Assembly (NCBI RefSeq): GCF_024380015.1
Contig: NZ_CP101509.1
Span: forward strand, 806,001-870,000
Origin: Photobacterium atrarenae
Lineage (GTDB): Bacteria; Pseudomonadota; Gammaproteobacteria; Enterobacterales; Vibrionaceae
Length of the DNA stretch: 64,000 bases
Direction of reading: 5' to 3'
In this document: piece by piece, positions 44,475-52,703 of the stretch
How the letters are laid out: each line of letters starts with the position of its first letter
How positions within the stretch are numbered: the stretch's first letter is position 1
The notes under the pieces: generated by a model
What the model was told of the DNA's origin: nothing
The model's database searches: none
What the model saw: the letters and a program-made list of their open reading frames with translations, nothing else
Position numbers and translations under genes: made by a program

Positions 44475-45005
44475 ATGGAACTAGATATTAAACTGTCGGG
44501 AACGCCGGAGGAAATTGCCAGATTCCTGCGGGAAGGTGGGTATGGCAGTCTGAGTGAGAGAGTTATCAGCTCTATGGTGGATGGTAAAAATATCTCACTG
44601 GAACTGAACCAGCCGGATGAATCCCGGTACATTGAGGCGATGGAAAAGGTCAATATGCCGACGATATTTCTGGCCTATCTGATCCTCCGTGATGGTGTGC
44701 AGGAAGAGAAGGTGACATCAATTTCATTTGATGAGCTGATGCTAATGACCGACCTGGATAATACAAGGAATATCTCATCAAGAATTGGTGGCCTGAGAAA
44801 AGTTACCGATAGCCTAGGATTGAAACCGGTGATGGAGGTTCAGCGTCGCAGAGGGGAGCGGTATGCTGCAGTTCATGCATACGCTTATCCATATTTACTA
44901 GATTTTTTTAATCGTAACGATCACCTGCTTGACGAATATGCTGAAGAGCAGGGGGAATCGCTGGAATTTGATACGCTTGATATTCCTATTTCAGTTGATG
45001 GCTAA
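44475..45005 (+). CDS. Unrecognised islet protein with winged-helix-like segment
   Basis: 176 residues, not recognised. The N-terminus MELDIKLSGTPEEIARFLRE is a short beta-strand plus helix module. Residues about 60-140 (PTIFLAYLILRD, DLDNTRNISSRIGGLRKVTDSLGL, then RRRGERYAAVHAYAYPYL) have the rhythm of a winged helix-turn-helix. The C-terminus is acidic. It is convergent with the 230-residue islet gene, which shares a distantly similar strand-helix module. A DNA-binding or regulatory role is inferred. Confidence 0.6.
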   Translation: MELDIKLSGTPEEIARFLREGGYGSLSERVISSMVDGKNISLELNQPDESRYIEAMEKVNMPTIFLAYLILRDGVQEEKVTSISFDELMLMTDLDNTRNISSRIGGLRKVTDSLGLKPVMEVQRRRGERYAAVHAYAYPYLLDFFNRNDHLLDEYAEEQGESLEFDTLDIPISVDG

Positions 45006-45011
45006 CGACAA

Positions 45012-45037
45012 GAAGCAACCCCTTGAGGGGGTGCTTC
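45012..45037. terminator. Hairpin between the two convergent islet genes
   Basis: Stem GAAGCAACCCC / GGGGGTGCTTC with one mismatch and a TTGA loop, located between stops at 45005 and 45051. No clear T-run on either side. Confidence 0.55.
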
Positions 45038-45050
45038 CCTATAGGGTTAT

Positions 45051-45743
45051 TTAGAACTCATCATCATCGAGTTCATCCAGGTCACATTCAAACCTTGCTA
45101 ATTCTTCCAACTCTTCTTCAGGCCCTGAATCAATCGGAAGGGTCCGAATGAAATCACTCAATCGGATAGATTCCATCCAAGTCAGGTCTAGAGGTAATTC
45201 AAGCTCATAATCAAAGCCCTTCCTCAGCGGCAAGTCATAGACCCGGACTTTTCGCAGGTTATCTCGGTCTAGCTCAATGCAAAGTCCCTGTATAACAGAT
45301 GCAATGCGCTCCGCTTCATCAGCTGTCAGGTCTGTTGGCAGTTCGATTTCAAAATCGTAACCATGCCTAAGTTGCAGAGTATGAACATAGGTTTCATGAT
45401 TTACCTCAACTGACGGGAACAATTCAACGATGTCTTCATCGTACGCTAAGGCAATATTAGCAATTTGAATCATTCCAATGTCAGCCCATGAAAAGCGGGT
45501 CGGATGTCCGTGTGCTCCTTTTATCAGCCGGCCAGCACCACATTCCTCCATCTGCCTGAACGCTGAGATGATTTGGCGTCGACTCATATCGGAACCATTG
45601 TAGCGGTTCAATTGAGTTACCAGTCTGGACACATTTGTCTCTGCCCGGTTAACGACTCTTTCTTGATAAATATAATCAAGAATTTCGTATACAACGGAGT
45701 TGTCCTCAGTCAGAGAAATGAGTGATTTTTTGTTCAGTTCCAT
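45051..45743 (-). CDS. Winged-helix protein with two tandem C-terminal repeats
   Basis: 230 residues from ATG 45743, after GGAGAG. Residues about 15-90 look like a winged helix (VSRLVTQLNRYNGSDMSRRQIISAFRQMEECGAGR then the wing GHPTRFSW). Two repeats of about 50 residues follow: LRHGYDFEIELPTDLTADEAERIASVI and LRKGFDYELELPLDLTWMESIRLSDFI. The tail is highly acidic (DLDELDDDEF). No named family recognised. An inverted pair of CAATTGAACT sites lies upstream, possibly its own operator. Confidence 0.65.
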   Translation of the reverse strand: MELNKKSLISLTEDNSVVYEILDYIYQERVVNRAETNVSRLVTQLNRYNGSDMSRRQIISAFRQMEECGAGRLIKGAHGHPTRFSWADIGMIQIANIALAYDEDIVELFPSVEVNHETYVHTLQLRHGYDFEIELPTDLTADEAERIASVIQGLCIELDRDNLRKVRVYDLPLRKGFDYELELPLDLTWMESIRLSDFIRTLPIDSGPEEELEELARFECDLDELDDDEF

Positions 45744-45770
45744 CTTTTTCTCTCCAGTTTCATATTGAAA

Positions 45771-45853
45771 CAATTGAACTTGATTGAGATTATTAAAGCA
45801 CTCGTCTTTCTAAATAGCAACTAAAGTTCATATGCTATTCGTGAGTTCAATTG
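45771..45853. promoter_or_regulatory. Inverted 10-bp site pair upstream of the winged-helix gene
   Basis: CAATTGAACT at 45771-45780 and its reverse complement AGTTCAATTG at 45844-45853 lie 73 bases apart (about seven helical turns), with the first 28 bases before the start codon. This spacing suits DNA looping by a dimeric regulator. The remaining bases to 46104 hold no gene. Confidence 0.4.
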
Positions 45854-46104
45854 GAAAAAAGGTATAGGAAAGATGCTGAGGATTATTATTATACTTTTAC
45901 AAACAATGGCTTATGGTTATTCTGAAAGGAAGGTATTACGAAGAAAGTAGAGACGAAATTGTCAGAGTGGATGTCAATGCTTTGATTGTATTGTTTTAAT
46001 TTTGAGAGAGTCGCTGCGATGATGAGTTGAGAGATGGCAGCTTCACCACCGGTAAGTTAAGCGAGTGTTGCGAAATTCATCTGCGCAGGGCGGGAACACA
46101 AAAA

Positions 46105-46182
46105 CTTGAAGCCGCGACCGAACGCCTACCGGTGATGGGGGAGCGCTATACCCCGGAAGGCATGAAGGGGGTCAATGCATGA
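46105..46182 (+). pseudogene. Remnant copy of the aldo/keto reductase 3' end
   Basis: The last 26 codons of the reductase (KLEAATERLPVMGERYTPEG onward, including the stop) reappear here; the match, with 4 differences in 85 bases, runs on into the first codons of the MFS gene up to 46189. No upstream reductase sequence or downstream transporter remains. Confidence 0.85.
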
Positions 46183-46274
46183 GCGGCGACTCAGTTCACA
46201 GTTGAAAGGCCTTGACGCAATGCCGATACGCCGTTCAGGTTGCTTTCTGCCACCGCTCATCCAATGACTCTCCC

Positions 46275-47192
46275 TCATTCCTGAAGTTCCTCTTCAAAAA
46301 TTTCCGGCATGGATTTGGCGGCGTTTTTGATCGACTCGGTAAAGCTGTGGAGCGATTTATGATGCCGGGTGTTGGTCGGGTAGGCGAGGTTATAGGGGTA
46401 GTAAATCGCCGGTTCAAATGGGCGGGTGACGACGCCGTTGGCGGCCCATACCCGGGCGGCGAAGGGCTCCAGGACGCCGACGGCCAGCCCGGCGGCGATC
46501 ATCGAATAGCCGGTGTGTGAGGTATCGATAAACAGCTGCTTGCTGACCTTGGTTTCAACCGGCTCCAGCGCCTGGCTCAGTTTGCTCCAGTAGGTCGGGT
46601 TGGAATCGAGGACAGTGAGCACCGACTCACCGATCAGATCTTCTGCCGTAATGACGCTTTTTCGGGTCAGGGGATGGTCATGCCGGGCGGCGAAAACAAA
46701 GCGCGCATTGCCGATAAATTCCTGCTCAATGCCGCTTAATTGCGGCAGTTGCAGCCCCACGGCCAGATCGACCGAGTTGGTTTGCAGCTTCATCACGATT
46801 TCCGCCATGCCGTCGGTGTGCACCACGATCCGCTCGTTTGGAAAATATTTCTTGTGCTCGCTGAGCGCCAGCGGGAGCAGGGTACTTGCAATTGCCGAGG
46901 TGCTGGCAATTTTCAGCTCTTTCGGTGCCCGGGTCCGGATATGGGCCGCTACCGATTGCAGCTTTTCCAGTCCTAAAAAACTCTCTTCCACCGAGCGGAA
47001 AAACTCGGCTGCTTCGTGGGTCGGGTGCAGGCGTCCCTTGCGCCGTTCAAACAGCAAGAAACCGAGCGAGTGCTCCAGATCACTGATGAGTCGGCTGACC
47101 GCGGGTTGGGTGACATGCATTTCCGCAGCGGCGGCAGCGGTGGTTCCGCGTAACATGATGTAGCGAAAGGCTTCAATCTGTCGAAACTTCAT
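46275..47192 (-). CDS. LysR-family regulator divergent from the Gsi-like operon
   Basis: 305 residues from ATG 47192. Helix-turn-helix in FRYIMLRGTTAAAAAEMHVTQPAVSRLISDLEHSLG (about 8-43), then a substrate-binding-like domain with a typical FPNERIVVHTDGMAEIVMKL entry. A frame extension further upstream reads through tandem repeats and is rejected. Divergent orientation to a peptide-type ABC importer makes it the likely regulator of that operon. Confidence 0.85.
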   Translation of the reverse strand: MKFRQIEAFRYIMLRGTTAAAAAEMHVTQPAVSRLISDLEHSLGFLLFERRKGRLHPTHEAAEFFRSVEESFLGLEKLQSVAAHIRTRAPKELKIASTSAIASTLLPLALSEHKKYFPNERIVVHTDGMAEIVMKLQTNSVDLAVGLQLPQLSGIEQEFIGNARFVFAARHDHPLTRKSVITAEDLIGESVLTVLDSNPTYWSKLSQALEPVETKVSKQLFIDTSHTGYSMIAAGLAVGVLEPFAARVWAANGVVTRPFEPAIYYPYNLAYPTNTRHHKSLHSFTESIKNAAKSMPEIFEEELQE

Positions 47193-47202
47193 GGGTTGTC
47201 CA

Positions 47203-47287
47203 TAACAAGTGCTTGGCCGTAACAAGTGTTTATTCACAACAAGTGCTTATTCATCCCAAATGTTCATCCATAACATTTGTTTATCGA
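47203..47287. repeat. Five 17-bp tandem repeats between LysR and the Gsi-like operon
   Basis: Units start at 47203, 47220, 47237, 47254 and 47271 with consensus TAACAAGTGTTTATTCA; units 2 and 3 are nearly identical, units 4 and 5 more diverged. The array begins 10 bases upstream of the LysR start. It could be a multi-site operator or a slippage-prone tract. Confidence 0.75.
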
Positions 47288-47459
47288 CCATGCCTGAATA
47301 TAAGTGGATGATATTACATTTAGTTTACATGATGGACTTAGTTACACAATGCTCAGAAGGCACCGCCTCCCTGAGTTTTAGCCGTGGTTTCCTGTCATGC
47401 ATGGAAGTGTGAAGGAGCCAACTCGCAGCCCAATGTACTGTCAGCACAAGGATGAACAC

Positions 47460-49364
47460 GTGACCGATCCGTCTACATCTCAAATTCTTTCCGTTGAAAA
47501 CTTATCGGTGGCCTTTGGCCCAAATCAAGTGATTGAGGACCTGAGCTTTTCCGTCGCGCCTGGCCGGACCCTGGCGATTGTCGGTGAATCCGGCTCCGGG
47601 AAATCGGTGACGTCGCAGTCGATCATGCGGTTGGCCGATATGAGCGGTGCCCGGTATGTTTCCGGTCGGATCCAGTATCGCGGGGCAGCGCAACCGGTCG
47701 ATTTGTTGTCGCTGACCCAGCCCCAGATGCGGCAGGTAAGGGGCAAAGAGATTGCGATGATTTTCCAGGAGCCGATGACCTCGCTCAACCCGGTGTTTAC
47801 CATCGGCGATCAGCTCTGTGAAGCCTTGCTGCTGCATGAAAATATCTCAAAATCCGAAGCGATGGCTGAAAGTCAGCACTTACTTGAAATGGTACGTTTG
47901 CCGGATGCCAAGGAGATGCTTAGTCGTTATCCGCACCAGCTGTCGGGCGGGATGCGCCAGCGGGTGATGATTGCAATGGCGTTGGCATGCAAGCCGAAGA
48001 TCCTGATTGCCGATGAGCCGACCACCGCGCTCGATGTGACCATTCAGGCCCAGATCCTGGCGATTATGGCGGATTTGCAAAAAGAGCTGAATATGGCAGT
48101 GATTTTCATCACTCACGACATGGGCGTGGTGGCTGAAATTGCCGATGACGTGGTGGTGATGTGGCAAGGCAAGAAAGTGGAGCAGGGCACGGTGCAGGAC
48201 ATTTTCGCCCGGCCGCAGCATCCGTATACCCAGGCGCTGCTGGCTTCGGTGCCTCGCCTCGGGAGCATGGCGGGCGAGCCTTTGCCCAAGCGTTTCCCGG
48301 TCACCGTGATGGAAAGCGGGATGCCGACCGTGGTCGGCGAAGAGCAGGTACAGGACACCGCCGATTACAATCAGCCGCCGCTGCTCAGTGTCCGTGATCT
48401 GGTGACCCGTTTTGATGCCCGCAAAGGCTTCTGGGGCCGGGTCACCCATCGCATTCATGCGGTCGAGCAGGTGAATTTTGATATCTACCCCGGTGAAACT
48501 CTGGCGCTGGTCGGGGAGTCCGGCTCCGGCAAATCCACCATCGGCCGCACTATTCAGCAATTGCAGGCGGCAACCAGCGGCACCATCAGCTTTGAAGGTC
48601 AGCCGTTAACGGCGCGGAGTAAGGCCGAGCAGCGCCGGTTGAAACAGGAAATTCAGTATATCTTTCAGGATCCGTATGCCTCGCTGGATCCGAGAAAAAC
48701 CATCGGCTTCTCCATTGCCGAGCCGATCAAAACCCACCGCCTGATTCAGGGCGAGCAGAACATTCGCCGGCGGGTGGCCGAGCTGCTGGAACGGGTCGGG
48801 CTGAGTCCCGAACACGCCTCGCGCTATCCCCATGAGTTTTCCGGCGGCCAGCGCCAGCGGATCTGTATTGCCCGGGCCTTGGCCTCGAACCCGAAATTAA
48901 TCATTGCCGATGAAGCACTGTCTGCGCTCGATGTCTCCATTCAGGCGCAAATCATCAACCTGTTTATGGCGCTGCAGGCGGAGTACGGCATTGCGTACCT
49001 GTTTATCAGCCACGATATGGCGGTGGTGGAAAAAATGAGTCACCGGGTCGCGGTGCTCTATCTGGGACAAATCGCAGAAATCGGCTCGCGCCGACAAATT
49101 CTGGAGACGCCGCAACACCCGTATACCCAACGCTTGCTGAGTGCGGTGCCCGTGGCGGACCCGAACCATGTCCGCACCAGCGTTCGTTTGACCGGAGACA
49201 TTCCCAGCCCGGTTCGGGCAGTCGGCGATGAGCCGAGCACCCTGGCTTATCTCGAAGTCGCCCCCGGCCACTTGGTCGCACAAGCCCCACAGGAAGGGGC
49301 ACTCCAACCTACTTTTGACGGAGAATATTTCAATGATGAAGCACAACCCTCAACCCTGGCTTAA
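47460..49364 (+). CDS. gsiA: Fused dual ATPase of a GsiA-like peptide ABC importer
   Basis: 634 residues from GTG 47460, which follows AAGGATGAACAC; in-frame ATGs at 47397 and 47433 are alternatives. Two complete ABC domains: Walker A GESGSGKS at about 40 and 360, signatures LSGGMRQR and FSGGQRQR, Walker [13 protein letters not shown] and [12 protein letters not shown], each followed by the oligopeptide-type C-terminal extension ([18 protein letters not shown]). This DppD-DppF fusion is the layout of glutathione importer GsiA. First gene of a five-gene operon; the end overlaps the binding-protein gene by 32 bases. Confidence 0.88.
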   Translation: MTDPSTSQILSVENLSVAFGPNQVIEDLSFSVAPGRTLAIVGESGSGKSVTSQSIMRLADMSGARYVSGRIQYRGAAQPVDLLSLTQPQMRQVRGKEIAMIFQEPMTSLNPVFTIGDQLCEALLLHENISKSEAMAESQHLLEMVRLPDAKEMLSRYPHQLSGGMRQRVMIAMALACKPKILIADEPTTALDVTIQAQILAIMADLQKELNMAVIFITHDMGVVAEIADDVVVMWQGKKVEQGTVQDIFARPQHPYTQALLASVPRLGSMAGEPLPKRFPVTVMESGMPTVVGEEQVQDTADYNQPPLLSVRDLVTRFDARKGFWGRVTHRIHAVEQVNFDIYPGETLALVGESGSGKSTIGRTIQQLQAATSGTISFEGQPLTARSKAEQRRLKQEIQYIFQDPYASLDPRKTIGFSIAEPIKTHRLIQGEQNIRRRVAELLERVGLSPEHASRYPHEFSGGQRQRICIARALASNPKLIIADEALSALDVSIQAQIINLFMALQAEYGIAYLFISHDMAVVEKMSHRVAVLYLGQIAEIGSRRQILETPQHPYTQRLLSAVPVADPNHVRTSVRLTGDIPSPVRAVGDEPSTLAYLEVAPGHLVAQAPQEGALQPTFDGEYFNDEAQPSTLA

Positions 49365-50862
49365 GACCCTGTCGCTCACGGCCGGACTGACTTTTTCTTC
49401 TTTGGCGATGTCGGGCGGAACGCTGACGGTCGCGTCGCCGCAGGACCCGGGCAGCTGGGATCCGGTGGACACCTTTCTGGTCAACTGGGCCTCGGTCGCC
49501 ACCAATATTTATGACGGCCTGACCTATCGTGGTCCGGATCTGAAACTCCAGCCGGGTCTGGCAACTGGCTGGGAGCAGCTCGATGACGGGCGGCGGATCC
49601 GCTTTACACTGCGCCAGAACGTGACTTTCCATAACGGCGAACCTTTTAACGCCAACGCGGTGAAGTTTACCATTGAGCGCCTGCTGGGCGAGGAAGGGAA
49701 AAAAGGCCCGCAACGCTCGAACTATACCGCGATTGAGCGGGTGGACATCGTTGATGAGTTCACGGTGGATTTCTTCCTCAATAAACCTGATCCGGTGCTG
49801 CTGACCAAGCTGGCGGGCTACGGCGCGATGATTGTGCCGCCGAAATATATTGCCGAGAAAGGTGAGCAGTATTTCAATACCCATCCTGTCGGCACCGGGC
49901 CGTTTCAGTTTGTGAACTATGAGCCGAAAGTCGGCATTGAACTCAAAGCGTATGACAATCACTGGGGCAGCGCACCGAACATCTCGGAGCTGAACTATCG
50001 CTTTATTTCCGAGCCGTCGACTGCAGTGGCCGAGCTGCAGGCCGGACGGGTGGATCTGGTGATCCCGCCGACCATTCCGATTGCGATGATCCCGACCATT
50101 GAGGCCAACCCGAAACTGTCGGTGGTGACCACACCCAGCCCGACGGTCTATGCGCTGCGCTTTAACTCGAAAAGCGGGATCACCAAAGATGAGCGGGTGC
50201 GCAAAGCAATGATCTACGGGGTGGATCGCAAGGCGATTATCGACTCGATCCTTGGCGGCCAGGCGGAGCAGATCGCCAGCTTCCAGAGCTCGATTTCGTT
50301 CGGCAATGATCCGGCAATGAAGCCGCTGCCGTACGACCCGTCCAAAGCGATGCAGCTGCTGAAACAGGCGGGGGTGAAACCCGGCACCAAGGTGCAGATT
50401 GATATCCGAGGCAACAACGCGACCTTTAACGAAGTGGCGCAGGCGGTGGCCAGCTACCTGCAAATCATCGGTCTGAATGCCACCATCAAGCCGTATGAAA
50501 CCAATGTGCTGCTGAACGATATTATCCCGGCGGGGAAAACCGGGGCGATGTTCCAGCAGTCCTGGGGCGGCTGGACCTTAGATTACGACAATACGGCGTA
50601 CTTCATGTATCACACCGGCGAGAAGTGGAACCCGTATGACAGCGATCCCGAGCTCGACCAACAGCTTGAATCGCAGCGCACCCTGCTGGATCCCGAGCAA
50701 CGGGAAGCCATCCTGCAGTCGATTGCCCGCTATACCGCCAATCGTGCGCTGGAAATGCCGCTGTACAGCCTCAACGCCATTTACGGCGTGTCGAACCGGG
50801 TCAACAACTTCACCCCGGTGCCGGACAGCCGATTGCGTTTTACGGACGTCACCGTCGACTAA
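49333..50862 (+). CDS. gsiB: Periplasmic peptide-binding protein (SBP family 5, GsiB-like)
   Basis: 509 residues from ATG 49333 with GGAGA eight bases upstream. A signal peptide is evident (basic start, hydrophobic LSLTAGLTFSSLAMS, cleavage near 28). The family 5 core follows: GTLTVASPQDPGSWDPVDT, VATNIYDGLTYRG, VTFHNGEPFNANAVKFTIERLL and VGTGPFQFVNYEP. It captures a short peptide or similar ligand and delivers it to the permease pair encoded next. The glutathione specificity of true GsiB is not proven here. Confidence 0.87.
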   Translation: MMKHNPQPWLKTLSLTAGLTFSSLAMSGGTLTVASPQDPGSWDPVDTFLVNWASVATNIYDGLTYRGPDLKLQPGLATGWEQLDDGRRIRFTLRQNVTFHNGEPFNANAVKFTIERLLGEEGKKGPQRSNYTAIERVDIVDEFTVDFFLNKPDPVLLTKLAGYGAMIVPPKYIAEKGEQYFNTHPVGTGPFQFVNYEPKVGIELKAYDNHWGSAPNISELNYRFISEPSTAVAELQAGRVDLVIPPTIPIAMIPTIEANPKLSVVTTPSPTVYALRFNSKSGITKDERVRKAMIYGVDRKAIIDSILGGQAEQIASFQSSISFGNDPAMKPLPYDPSKAMQLLKQAGVKPGTKVQIDIRGNNATFNEVAQAVASYLQIIGLNATIKPYETNVLLNDIIPAGKTGAMFQQSWGGWTLDYDNTAYFMYHTGEKWNPYDSDPELDQQLESQRTLLDPEQREAILQSIARYTANRALEMPLYSLNAIYGVSNRVNNFTPVPDSRLRFTDVTVD

Positions 50863-50919
50863 ACCGGACGCGTGCCCTTCAGAGTTGAAGGGCACGGATT
50901 GCCGTTTCAAGGAATTCTC

Positions 50920-51843
50920 ATGACCAACTTTATATTAAAACGCTTGTTGCAGGCGGTGTTCGTGCTGTTTGCGATCACCCTGGTGGTCGCCTACGCGATC
51001 CGGATGACGGGCGATCCGGCGCTGATGCTGACGCAGGGCGCAGGCAGTATTACCGAAGCCGATCTGGCGCTGATCCGTGAGGCGCTGGGGCTCAATAAAC
51101 CGTTTCTGACCCAGTATGGCGAGTTTATCACCGGGCTGTTTGTCGGCGATTTTGGCAACAGCTTTATGGGGGGCACGCCGGTGTCACAGCTCATCGGGAT
51201 GTCTCTGCCGGCCACTTTTATGCTGGCGATCTCGGTGATGCTGGTGTCGATAGCGATATCGATTCCGCTTGGGATCAAAGCGGCGACGGCGCGCGGCAAA
51301 TGGGCCGATCAGCTGATTCGGATCTGCTCGCTGATTGGCTTGTCGTTCCCGAACTTCTGGCTGGCGCTGATGATGGTGCTGGTGTTTTCCATCACCCTGC
51401 AATGGCTGCCGCCAAGCGGCATGGACGGTTTCGCCAGCTTTGTGATGCCGTCGTTGACCATGGCGATTATTCTCACCGCCACCAATGTGCGGCTGGTCAG
51501 AACGGCGATGCTGGAAACCCTGCAATCTCAGTACATCATGGTGGCCCGCGCCAAGGGCGTCAGCGAAACGGCGGTGCTCTACAAGCATGCGCTGCGCAAC
51601 TGTGCGATCCCGTTGATCACCTATTTCGGCCTGCAATTCGGCGGCCTGCTCGGCGGGATTGTGGTGATTGAAAAAGTCTTCAACTGGCCGGGGCTCGGCA
51701 CACTGGCCTTTGAAGCGGTCGGGTCGCGGGATTACCCGGTATTGCAGGCGGTGATCACCGTGCTGTCGATGCTCATCGTCGGGGTAAACCTTCTGGTCGA
51801 TATTGCTTACGGCCTCATTGATCCACGCATCAGAACGGAGTAA
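50920..51843 (+). CDS. gsiC: ABC importer permease (DppB/GsiC type)
   Basis: 307 residues, six membrane helices. The conserved N-terminus ILKRLLQAVFVLFAITLVV, DFGNSF segment and the EAA loop (RTAMLETLQSQYIMVARAKGVSE near 205-227) are present. AAGGA precedes ATG 50920. It forms the membrane channel with the next gene product and is powered by the dual ATPase. Confidence 0.9.
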   Translation: MTNFILKRLLQAVFVLFAITLVVAYAIRMTGDPALMLTQGAGSITEADLALIREALGLNKPFLTQYGEFITGLFVGDFGNSFMGGTPVSQLIGMSLPATFMLAISVMLVSIAISIPLGIKAATARGKWADQLIRICSLIGLSFPNFWLALMMVLVFSITLQWLPPSGMDGFASFVMPSLTMAIILTATNVRLVRTAMLETLQSQYIMVARAKGVSETAVLYKHALRNCAIPLITYFGLQFGGLLGGIVVIEKVFNWPGLGTLAFEAVGSRDYPVLQAVITVLSMLIVGVNLLVDIAYGLIDPRIRTE

Positions 51844-51848
51844 GGCCG

Positions 51849-52703
51849 ATGTCTACTGCAATCTCTTCTACACGATTTCCCGGGCTGAAAAACCTGGAGT
51901 TTATCCTCGGTGCCACGCTGACGGGCGGCATTATTCTGCTGGTGTTGCTGTCGGATGTGATTTTTCAGGATGCCGCGAGTCAGATTAACTTATCGGCCCG
52001 GCTGATTGCGCCCTTCACCGATGCCGGGCATTTCTTCGGTACTGATCCGCTAGGCCGGGATGTACTGGCCCGCGTTGTGGCCGGGGGCACGGTGTCGCTT
52101 CAGGTTGGCTTTTTGTCGGTGCTGGGGGCGGTGATTTTCGGCGTCATCATGGGATTAGTGTCCGGTTACTATCGCGGGTTCTGGGATGTCATTGTGATGC
52201 GCTGCGCGGATATCCAACTGGCGATGCCGTTTATTCTGCTGGCGATCACCTTCATTGCCATTGTCGGCGGCGGCCTGACCAACATGATTATTTTGCTGAT
52301 TGTGTCGCAGTGGGTGCAATATGCCCGCCTGGTGCGCGGCTCGGTGTTGTCCTTGCGGGATCGGGAGTTCATCCAGTCGGCCAAAGCGATTGGGGTCAGT
52401 CATTTCAGTATCCTGTTCCGTCATCTGCTGCCGAACCTGATCGGCCCGGTGATTGTGCTGATGACGCTCAACGTGGCGAACAACATTCTGCTGGAAAGTA
52501 GCCTGACGTTTCTGGGCCTGGGCGTCGACCCGCTGACCCCGAGCTGGGGCGGGATGCTGGCCGATGGCCGGACCTATATCCAGACGGCGTGGTGGGTGAG
52601 TGTGTTCCCGGGACTGGCGATTTTGCTCACGGTGCTGGGGCTGAACCTGCTCGGGGATTGGCTTCGCGATAGCCTGGACCCGACCGGGAGAACATCACGA
52701 TGA
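51849..52703 (+). CDS. gsiD: ABC importer permease (DppC/GsiD type)
   Basis: 284 residues, five to six membrane helices, with FGTDPLGRDVLARVVAGGTVSL near 55-77, typical of DppC-type subunits, and the EAA loop (SLRDREFIQSAKAIGVS) near 170. Second half of the channel. It starts 5 bases after gsiC and its stop overlaps the metallopeptidase start by 4 bases. Confidence 0.9.
   Translation: MSTAISSTRFPGLKNLEFILGATLTGGIILLVLLSDVIFQDAASQINLSARLIAPFTDAGHFFGTDPLGRDVLARVVAGGTVSLQVGFLSVLGAVIFGVIMGLVSGYYRGFWDVIVMRCADIQLAMPFILLAITFIAIVGGGLTNMIILLIVSQWVQYARLVRGSVLSLRDREFIQSAKAIGVSHFSILFRHLLPNLIGPVIVLMTLNVANNILLESSLTFLGLGVDPLTPSWGGMLADGRTYIQTAWWVSVFPGLAILLTVLGLNLLGDWLRDSLDPTGRTSR

Noticed and set aside
35826..47287. 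CRISPR array
   Set aside because: The tandem repeats at 35826 and 47203 have no spacers, units are only 13 and 17 bp, and no cas genes are present.
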